Made by a program: the position numbers and the translations under genes
The notes under the pieces: model-generated
Told to the model about the DNA's origin: nothing
Database searches by the model: none
The model's input: the letters and a program-made list of their open reading frames with translations, nothing else
In this document: positions 55,727 to 64,000 of the stretch, one piece after another
Position numbering within the stretch: the first letter of the stretch is position 1
How the letters are laid out: each line of letters starts with the position of its first letter
NCBI GenBank assembly: GCA_029747015.1
Contig: JAKOGI010000005.1
Coordinates: forward strand, 186,001-250,000
DNA from: Carnegiea gigantea
Lineage: Eukaryota; Streptophyta; Magnoliopsida; Caryophyllales; Cactaceae
Direction of reading: 5' to 3'
Length of the DNA: 64,000 nt

Positions 55727-57749
55727 TGTTATTCACAAACAATGTCGCAGAGAAAACACAGATTGAGAAGGGGATGAAGACGAACAAAGGAAAACGAATT
55801 GAATGAGACAGAAAATTCTGCGAAAATTGGGTGTTTGCATGGAGTTTGAGTCACAACAGAGGACTTGCGGATCAAGAGGGGGAAATGAGGGAGAGGAGAC
55901 TGCCCTTTTCTATTTTTGTACTGTCTTTATTTGTTATATTTTTCCATTATTTGTTAAAATTTTTTTGGATTTTTAAATTCTATTTATAGTGTATTTGGCC
56001 TCCAAGCTATAATTTCCCTTTTCCCCTTTTGGGAAAAGAATAAGATTGATGTCAATGAAATTTACATTTGAATGTTGATTGGTAGTTGAATTTTAGTTTA
56101 TTTTTAGTAAGTTCACAAACATATTATCGATTGATATATTTTACTATATTAGTTTGCGATCACAAAAAAGATTTTAAAATTTCGATTTCAATTTGGGTAA
56201 TATCTAGTTCAACCTCTCATATTCGTAGGTCGGTTTCATGATGCTCCCACAAATATCCACAAGTATGTAGCTTATTTGATAGTCATTCATGTGATTCCTC
56301 CTAATTATAAGCTTTTCAAGAGGTTGCATTTTCTAACATTTTCCTTTTAAATTAGTTATGTTTGATTTTATAGTTATATTTAAAAATAGATTCCGACAGA
56401 TGAAGGTGCACCCTTATGATAATTAACATGAAATTATTAAAGACATTATTTATCATAAATTTATACTGTGCACATAAGAATATGTATTTTTCACCTACAA
56501 ATTGTTCAATGGATAGCGACATTTTTTGTTATTGAATATGAAAAATTATATTTCCATATATATGCAATTTGAGATTCACGTTTTCATTTCATCCATTCCT
56601 CTTTGTGACTCTAATACCTATGTCTTTGAACATATATAATAATTTATCATGTTGTAGTTAGTATTACTGTAATATTACTTAAAAAACCTTTTTAAAAATG
56701 GACAATTGATGTCACAATCACCATAAAAATTTTTAATAGATATAAAATTATTGTTGTGCATATACTCATTTCAGAAAAGCTCAAATATTCTGATATTATT
56801 CAAGGTGAAAAATACTCAATTTTGAAAGAGCTCAGAAACATGCTCACAAAAAAAAAGTTCATCCATTGACATATTTGAAACAATGATCAAGTTGTATAAG
56901 CCAATAAAACTATATTCAATCATTTTTTTTTTTTACCTTGTTGCAACATGTGGCTTTAGTTTAGTTTAAATGTAGAAATCTTATTTTTTTAATAATAGTA
57001 AAAAGAATTTCATAAATGAGGTATGACGAAGTTCAAATATAAGTATTTCAATAAGAGATTTGTTTTTAGAAGGACAAAAGATTCATAAAATAATAAAACA
57101 TAGGAATTTTGTTTAAAAGATATAAAATAATTTGCACAAAAGCTTTAAAAAGTATAAATGTTAGGAACCAATATGAAATACAGCATGAACATCTTGCATT
57201 ATGCAAAATATAAAACGACAAAATTGAAAATAATTATATTTTGACATATTATACTCATTTTCATTGATTTATTTTAATTATAGTTCACCACAATGTCCTA
57301 GTGTAAAAATACGTGCATGTCTTGGAGACCAGTTTCCTTTCAGGAAGCACCAGCAAAATCCGCCCCCCCCCCCCCAAACAAAAAGACAAACACTCGGTCA
57401 ACTCAGCTTTGTGACGTGGCGAGAATTAATTGGATTATGACACGTGGTGACTGATCCGTTTGGTGGGAAAATCTCGACACTTGTCCTTTAAAAGAGTTGC
57501 GAGATTCAGTTCGTTCGGAAATTCTCTCACATTTCCGTTTCTGACACACTCTCTCTCTCTCTCTCTCTCTGCTTCCCCCCCCTCTCTCTCTAACACCTTC
57601 GCATTGCTCCTCGCACGTTAGGGTTGTGATTTCAGAGGTTGAATCTCCCACATTATCTCTCTATACTGTGTTCGTTACGATCGTCTCATTTAAGTTGCAA
57701 ATTAAAATTCCCAAAATTTTGAGCAGTTTCTGAATTTATTGTTCCATCA
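55727..57749. other. head-to-head intergenic region, SDR (-) / calnexin (+)
   Basis: 2-kb divergent spacer. Most is AT-rich with no repeat I recognise. The calnexin-proximal end holds a C14 run (57362 on), the ER-stress module (57412-57447) and a CT-rich 5' UTR stretch (about 57548-57590). Confidence 0.7.
57412..57447 (-). promoter_or_regulatory. ER stress response element (CCAAT-N9-CCACG) with flanking ACGTG cores upstream of calnexin
   Basis: On the minus strand CCAAT (57433-57429) is followed after exactly 9 nt by CCACG (57419-57415), the consensus ERSE. The same CCACG overlaps TGACGTGG (57412-57419), a bZIP17/28/60-type site. A second CCACG (57447-57443) lies exactly 9 nt on the other side of the CCAAT and is part of a CACGTG G-box (57441-57446). 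The block is about 300 nt upstream of the calnexin ATG. It fits NF-Y plus ER-stress bZIP control, expected for a calnexin gene. Confidence 0.8.
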
Positions 57750-60700
57750 ATGGAGATGTATCGAAGATTCAGGCCCCAATTAGTGCGGTTATTACTGATT
57801 TCTTGCTTCGTGTTTCAACTCTGCGCTTCTGATCCTGTATGTGTCAATTTCTTTGTGAATTGTCTTCAATCTTCATTTCATTTCTCGCTGGATTTTGTAT
57901 AATTTGCTAATTTAATTTTGTTTTTGTGATCGAACAAGATCTTTTATGAGTCGTTTGATGAGCCTTTTGATGGGCGATGGATCGTTTCTGAGAAGGATGA
58001 TTACAGAGGTAGAAATCCACTCTCTATCAATAGCTGAAATGAGTTTGAATTTCCTTTTTGCGTTTGATGGTCAAGATTTTGCGTAACAAAATTTCTAATT
58101 TTTCGTTTGAAAGAAGAGCCAATTAGCTACGATCTTAAAGATAAGGTGGTAATTGACTATTTCAAGGTGTTAAACTGAACAAAAGGAGTGTGATATCCTA
58201 TTACATTGTCACTTTTTTTATTGGGAAGGGGGGGGGGGGGGGGGGTGGGAGGGAGAGGGAGAGGGACTATGAAAATAGGGGTTGTTTCTAATTTATTTTT
58301 AAAAAAAAAAAACTTACCATATACTAGTAACCTGGGTTTATAGGCTCGGAACTACCATTTGAGTAACTTTTAGCACTGTCAGTTGTCTGAATGTTTCAGA
58401 TGTTTCTCTTCTGGGTACCCAATGATTAGCTTATATGATCTCGTTTATCAGCTCTGATGATGATTTCACTTTCCCCGTTCAAACTTTGGAAACACCCTTT
58501 TATGAATATGAATGCAAGCACCCCCCCCCCCCCCCCCCTTTCTATTGGCATATATATGTTGGTTTTTTTTTTTTTTTTTTGGGTGCATTTCTGTGTTTAA
58601 GTGTGCAGTTTCCCTGTTGCGTGTCATTAGTCTTTTTGCATACCCTGTTTGGCAAAATGAATGTTTTGACTTTTGAGTATGTAATAGCTGTTTAAGTAGG
58701 TGATAGCTATTTGAGTAGTCATAGACAAACAGAGCCTTAGTCAATGAGAAGTACCGAGTAAATATGTTCATTCTTACTCTAATCTGAATATGGACAATTG
58801 AACACAAGGACTGGAAGTTTGGGCAAGCAGCAGGCAATAGTTTGGCTGAGCTCTGGGTGGGGGGCGTGTGGGGACATTAGTACGGGCTTCAACCCCATCC
58901 TTGTTCCCATTTCTTAAATGTTATCCCCACCGCCAACGGAGCCCATTCCAATAGAAATCCAATATGATAGAGATACTAAATTACAATTTTTGAAGCTTGG
59001 TGGACACATTTATTGCATCATGCTTGTGAACATTCATTCATCATAAATGCCTGAAACGTTGGGAGGATCCATTGAATAACCTGTTCTTCTCTCTTTCTTT
59101 CGGACATATATACGGCTAATTGTTGGTTAGTATGGGTATATCTATCAACATGATAAAAACAGAAAAAAGAAATCTTTCTAAGAGATATTTTACCGTAGGA
59201 GTGTAAATTTTTTTTGTTTTGAAGTAATTATGAAAGAATGAATGTGGAAGGTTAATGACGGGGAAAATTTTTAGTTACAATAATAGTGAAAAGGGGGTTT
59301 CACCCCCCCTCCTCCTGTTGGCATTGTCTGTTCAAAATCATCTAAATTGAGAGAATTGTACTACTTTAATCTGGAAATTCAGAATACTGTTTTCCATTCA
59401 GTTGGCCAATGCCTCAGGTCATCTAGGTATCACCATGATAATCAAGTGTCAAATAACATACTCCTCTGCCTTTCTGTTTAATAGTGAAAAATGGTTCGCT
59501 CACTCATCTGCTTTAATATTTTATGGGTGTGGGAAGAAAATGTGGCTCCAGTTGTTTGTATCAGTTACTATATTGCTAGTTGCTGTCCTTCGACAAAAAG
59601 AGATGAGTTTAGGGAAGGCAGTTCCCCTTCTCCAAAGGCGCCCAATTCATATATTAAGATGGGCCTCCTGTTTATTCTATTGTTGGCTCACATCATGTTG
59701 AACTTGCAGTTTTGCTCCTGAACCATTTTTGCAATCAGTTTCTAACGTTAACATGGTGAGAGAACTGCAGGTTGTGAGTATCAGTTGATTTGACAAAAAC
59801 TAAAGCTGTAACATCGTAAAACTAATACGGAATGAATAGAAGTGGGAGGGATGCACCAGATTTTATTTACTGGTTGTCTTTTGTTCATACATGAGGATTT
59901 TTTTATTTTTTTATTTTTGGGTTTTCAACATTGTTATCTGATTATGGATGCCTAATGACTCAACATTTATTATTTTTGCTCTCATGTAGGGGTTTGGAAG
60001 CATGCAAAGAGTGAAGGACATGATGATTACGGGCTTCTAGTGAGCGAGAAGGCTAGAAAGTATGCCATTGTGAAAGAGCTTGATAAACCTGTAGCTTTAA
60101 AGGAGAAAACTATTGTTCTTCAATATGAAGCTCGCCTACAGGAGGGTCTTGAATGTGGTGGTGCTTACCTAAAATATCTCCGCCCTCAAGAGGCTGGATG
60201 GGTGCCAAAGAAATTTGACAATGAATCCCCATACTCCATCATGTTTGGACCTGACAGATGTGGAGGTACAAATAAGGTTCACTTTATTTACAAGCATAAG
60301 AATCCAAAGAGTGGAGAGTATGTTGAACACCATCTCAAGTACCCACCATCTGTGCCAACTGATAAGTTGACTCATGTATACACTGCTGTATTGAACCCTA
60401 AGAACGAGGTCCGAATTCTGATTGATGGAGAAGAGAAGAAGGCAGCAAACCTTCTCTCAGGTGATGACTTTCAACCAGGTATCATCCCACCAAAGATGAT
60501 TCCGGACCCAAATGACAAGAAACCTGCAGACTGGGATGAAAAAGAGAAAATCCCTGACCCAAATGCCAAAAAACCTGATAATTGGGATGAGGATGCTCCA
60601 ATGGAGATTGAAGATATTGATGCTGTGAAGCCTGAGGGATGGTTGGATGATGAACCTGAGGAGATCGATGATCCTGAGGCAACAAAACCTGAAGATTGGG

Positions 60701-62207
60701 ATGATGACGAGGATGGTGAATGGGAGGCACCAAAGATTGTTAACCCAAAGTGTGAAGCAGCACCTGGTTGTGGTGAATGGAAGAGGCCAATGAAGAGCAA
60801 TCCAGCTTACAGGGGCAAGTGGTACCCCCCACTGATTGACAATCCAAACTACAAGGGTATCTGGAAGCCACGGGAGATTGCTAACCCGGACTACTTTGAG
60901 CTTTCAACTCCAAACTTTGAGCCTATCGCTGCCGTTGGCATTGAGATTTGGACTATGCAAGATGGCATCGTGTTTGACAACATTTTGATCGCCGGCGATG
61001 AGAAGACTGCCGAGTCATACAGGGAGACCCACTGGAAGCCAAAATTTAGTGCTGAAAAAGAGAAACAGAAAGCTGAGGAAGCTGCAGCCTCTGGTGGCAT
61101 GTCAGGCATTCAGGTGAAAGGATCTCATGTATTGCATTCGATTCATCGGCCTTTCTTTTGGATCTTTATCTGAACCCACATTCTTGATTGCAGAAGAAGG
61201 TTTTTGAACTTTTAACCAAGGTGGCAGACATCCGATTCTTGGAACCCTACAGGCCTAAGATCTATGTGAGTAAAGTGAATGTTATAACCTAGTTATTCTG
61301 ATGAGATCGAATAGACTTCTTGCTTCCCTCTGCTACTTTTGATCCTGTGGGTAGAGGGATTGTGTTAACCTGCCTGTTTTTGTGACAGGAAATGCTTGAG
61401 AAGGCAGAGGAGCAACCAAATATCACTATCAGTGTACTGGTCTCTATTGTGGTGGTCCTTGCTAGTATTTTGCTCAAGGTCCTTTTTGGGGGCAAGAAAC
61501 CTGTGAGTGTTGCTAAACTCTCAACTTTTTGATTTCAGACAAAGTCATGATTCTGTGTTAGTCACTTTATTGGTTTTCCGCTTGCATAGAACGTACTAAT
61601 TTTTGGCGCCAATGGATACTGAATTAGTTTTCTGTACTTTAAAATTTACAAAAGAAGGATATCCCTTGAGTTTTAGCTCAAATGACACGAGCTTCGTCCC
61701 AACCCCCCCCCCCCCCCCAAAAAAAAAAAGCTTCCTTCCTCATCAGGCAAGCCCATGTTATACGCGTAACATATTTTCTAGCTATGAGTTCTATTGTGGT
61801 GTAGCAACGGAGCCTTGGGCCTAGTCTTCTATGGTTAAACCCTTACCCCCCCCCCCCCCCGCCCCGGCCCTTTGCACTTATTAGCACAACTGAGCAACTC
61901 CCTGAGAGGGGGCAGTAGGTGGAAATCTTACCCATCTAAAAATAAATATTTGGAGTGGTACAAATTTGAATATCATTATGGTCATTTTCGAATGGAACTG
62001 TCTGCTCCTTCCTCTACCATAGTGAATCGTGTCTGACAACTTACCTGTCTTTCGGATTCCCTTGCACAGCAGGCTGCTACCCAAGTTAAGAAAATTCAAC
62101 CACCTACCGCTGATCCTCCGAAGGCGAAGGAAAGCACTGAACAAAAGGAAGAAGAGAATGATAAAGATGAAGGCGCTGCACGCAGGAGAACCAGGCGTGA
62201 CAACTAG
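57750..62207 (+). CDS. CNX1: calnexin, ER lectin chaperone
   Basis: Type I ER membrane chaperone that binds monoglucosylated N-glycans and Ca2+ during glycoprotein folding. Six exons: 57750-57836, 57939-58008, 59990-61113, 61194-61265, 61389-61502 and 62070-62207. They join in frame to 534 residues, the plant length. A signal peptide ([19 protein letters not shown]) ends near residue 27. The lectin domain has [54 protein letters not shown] and, after the P-domain, [20 protein letters not shown]. The P-domain (about 217-353) has the first repeat type ([42 protein letters not shown]) and the second ([37 protein letters not shown]). A single membrane helix is [18 protein letters not shown], followed by a charged cytosolic tail ending RRRTRRDN, with Arg pairs suited to ER retention. 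The upstream ERSE agrees with unfolded-protein-response control. Confidence 0.97.
58228..58577. repeat. cluster of homopolymer runs in calnexin intron 2
   Basis: G18 at about 58228-58245, an A run at about 58300, C19 at about 58520-58538 and T17G at about 58564-58581, all inside intron 2 (58009-59989). No coding sequence in this intron. Confidence 0.85.
61704..61730. repeat. C16A11 compound mononucleotide tract
   Basis: Poly-C followed directly by poly-A in calnexin intron 5; another C17 run lies at about 61846. Confidence 0.9.
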
Positions 62208-62679
62208 GGGGATCACAAACTGTGCTGCCACCTTCTTGTGTTGAATCATTGGATATCATCATTTTTTCTAGCCTGGTGATTTTGTCGTCGGACAGAATGA
62301 TGCAGAGGGGGAGGGAGATGAAGAACTAATTCTAGTCTGCTAGAAATTTTTTTGAGGTTTGCTTTCAATTGGAGCATAATGGAGGTACTTCTAGGATTGT
62401 AAATGACTATTTGATAGAATTTTGGAACGTAGTTTTGATTAAAGTTTGCAATGACTCCTGCCGCCCTCTTCCTAGTCTTTATGCACGACCTTGGACAACT
62501 AAAATTGAATCGAAGCGGACAACCTCCTCACACATTATAAATTCAACTTAGTTTCTCACTTTATGAGGGCTTCTCAATTCTCATGCGGGCGGCCTCCTGC
62601 TGCGTAGCTTACAAAATTTAACCCCAGAGTAGGTTATTGCTTTTATGTGGAACCTAATACCGGCTCATACGTAATATTT
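62208..62679 (+). other. calnexin 3' UTR and short spacer before the LINE
   Basis: About 470 bp with the calnexin 3' UTR (GA-rich at 62300-62330) and unique sequence; no other feature seen. Confidence 0.6.
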
Positions 62680-64000
62680 TTTTTTTGTAAGAAAGATAAG
62701 AATACAATCTAATTGGTCCTTCTTTCAAGGGTTCTATCTAAATTATCTTCATGGAGGATACGAAGCAGTTCCCTATGCGGAACCTTAATCCACACTTTAT
62801 GGAATGTAAATACAGATCATACTTTGCTAGCCAGTCGGCAGCACAATTCCCTTGCCTAAAAATGTGGGTAATATGAACTTTGTTAGAAAGTTGAATGTAA
62901 GTGTGAACATCATGAATCAAAACTTCGATTTCCCATGGTGCTTGAATATGTCCTTGGAGTGCTTCAATGAGTATTTTGTTATCTCCCTCAATATGGATGT
63001 CGGTAAAACCTGCCTGTATTGTTGCTTTGATGCCATTTCTCATTGCTATTGCTTCTGCTACCAAAATTGACGCTGCACCCAAATTGAATGATGCTGCTTG
63101 AATAAACTTTCCTTCCCAGTTGCGGATAATGAAACCTCCTGCTGCTCCCTGTGATGATTTGGAGCCATCATAGTTGACTTTGATGGATTCGCCTTGTGGT
63201 CTTTTCCATGCTACCCAATAAGTCTTCTTGTGTTTTACAACTGATTGATTTGAGTTTGGATGAAATGGTTGTGTCAGTTTATATTTGATGCGTCATTCAG
63301 CGCTAGCTTTCTTAGCTCTTATTAATGTACTTTCTGGAATAGGCGTTTCATTACGAAATATCATGTTATTTTTTGTTTACTCCAAAGTAGTGCCACTACT
63401 CTATATATTTTCATTACAGAGGTAGTGGTTCTAGCAGTGGATAGCCTTTGTAAAATGCTATTTTGCTGACTAGACAGAAATCTATAATCTATCCAGTTAT
63501 AGAAAATTACTAGTCTCCAGCATTCTTGTGCAATCGGACAATGCAAAAAAAGATGATCTGCATCCTCATTCTTTGAATGACACTAAGGACAGTGAGGATC
63601 AATATTCATGCCTCTTTTGAATAGAGTGTCTTTAGTAGGAAGCAAATCAAGGCACAGTTGTCATAGGAAGATTTTTAATTTTAGGATAATGTTGAGTTTT
63701 CAAATCCAATTAAAATCCCACCCTAGTGGGTTACCCAACTTCAGCCCATGTGCCACCCAAGTTGCTGACTTGGTAGAGAACTCACCATTAACTGATAGTC
63801 CACAACATACAGAATCAGGGATCGAATTAAAGGGAATAGGTACTGCACGAATTATCTGCAGATAGATAGGACCTACTAGTTGCTGAAGTGTGGCTACATC
63901 CCACTCTTTATTCTCTGTAATAAAATGTGATACCTTCAGAGAGGTGTCACTAAGTGAGTGATATATAATATTAAGCAAATTTGCTAAACTATGATTAGTG
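62680..64000 (-). pseudogene. decayed LINE (L1-type) ORF2 3' end: zf-RVT region and RNase H
   Basis: Minus-strand remnant of a non-LTR retrotransposon polyprotein. Around 63978-63540 it shows the post-RT region (DSVCCGLSVNGEFSTKSATW) and the zinc-knuckle stretch (CHSKNEDADHLFLHCPIAQE) with at least three in-frame stops. From about 63240 to 62738, in another frame, an RNase H domain is open and keeps acidic residues in the expected places: VNYDGS, AEA, IEGDNK and AADWLAK. A poly-A stretch in element sense follows at about 62690-62680, marking the true 3' end; the 5' part lies beyond the window. Stops plus the frame change indicate a dead copy. It lies 0.5 kb past calnexin in opposite orientation. 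Confidence 0.8.

Overview
This is a gene-rich window from a plant nuclear genome. All seven main genes are spliced with GT/AG introns and encode plant-type proteins. Non-coding DNA is AT-rich and full of short transposons, (AT)n microsatellites and homopolymer runs. The protein set and MITE-laden introns fit a eudicot, but I cannot name the species from sequence alone.

Layout. 1-3793 (-): 5' part of an ORTHRUS/VIM-type PHD-RING-SRA ubiquitin ligase; its 3' exons lie left of the window. 6987-15377 (+): complete nine-exon glycyl-tRNA synthetase with an apparent dual start. 17768-22233 (-): six-exon SEC14/CRAL-TRIO lipid-transfer protein. 22.3-30.2 kb: AT-rich intergenic desert with MITEs, a SINE and diverged direct repeats. 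30248-34581 (+): four-exon GT47 IRX10-type xylan xylosyltransferase. 35954-45148 (-): nine-exon CRUMPLED LEAF (CRL) gene whose fourth intron is swollen to about 5.5 kb by a nested transposon complex. 47357-49046 (-): five-exon SDHAF2 with a tandemly duplicated 3' UTR. 51202-55726 (-): four-exon short-chain dehydrogenase. 57750-62207 (+): six-exon calnexin with an exact ER-stress element upstream. 62.68-64 kb (-): 3' end of a decayed LINE.

The genes are unrelated housekeeping functions: DNA-methylation maintenance, translation, lipid transfer, xylan synthesis, plastid division, complex II assembly and ER folding. They do not form a pathway. The neighbourhood CRL - SDHAF2 - SDR recalls the Arabidopsis At5g51020-51040 block, and IRX10-L and calnexin are also near neighbours in Arabidopsis (both from memory), so part of the order looks ancestral.

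The most interesting material is mobile. One group is a family of at least seven Tourist/PIF-Harbinger-like MITEs. They share a GGGCCTGTTCTTTTC-type terminal repeat and mostly a 3-bp target duplication, but their interiors are different short tandem repeats. The second is a 2.83-kb hAT element with a perfect 8-bp target duplication, half a transposase and dense palindromic subterminal repeats. It sits inside an older unclassified element built from a CTCACTAAA-type motif. Other points are a symmetric CGTGG-N9-ATTGG-N9-CGTGG module at calnexin, a duplicated poly(A) region in SDHAF2, a likely 1-nt frameshift at the end of CRL, and strand-polarised TnGn/CnAn tracts throughout. I found no sign of a previously unknown enzymatic system.
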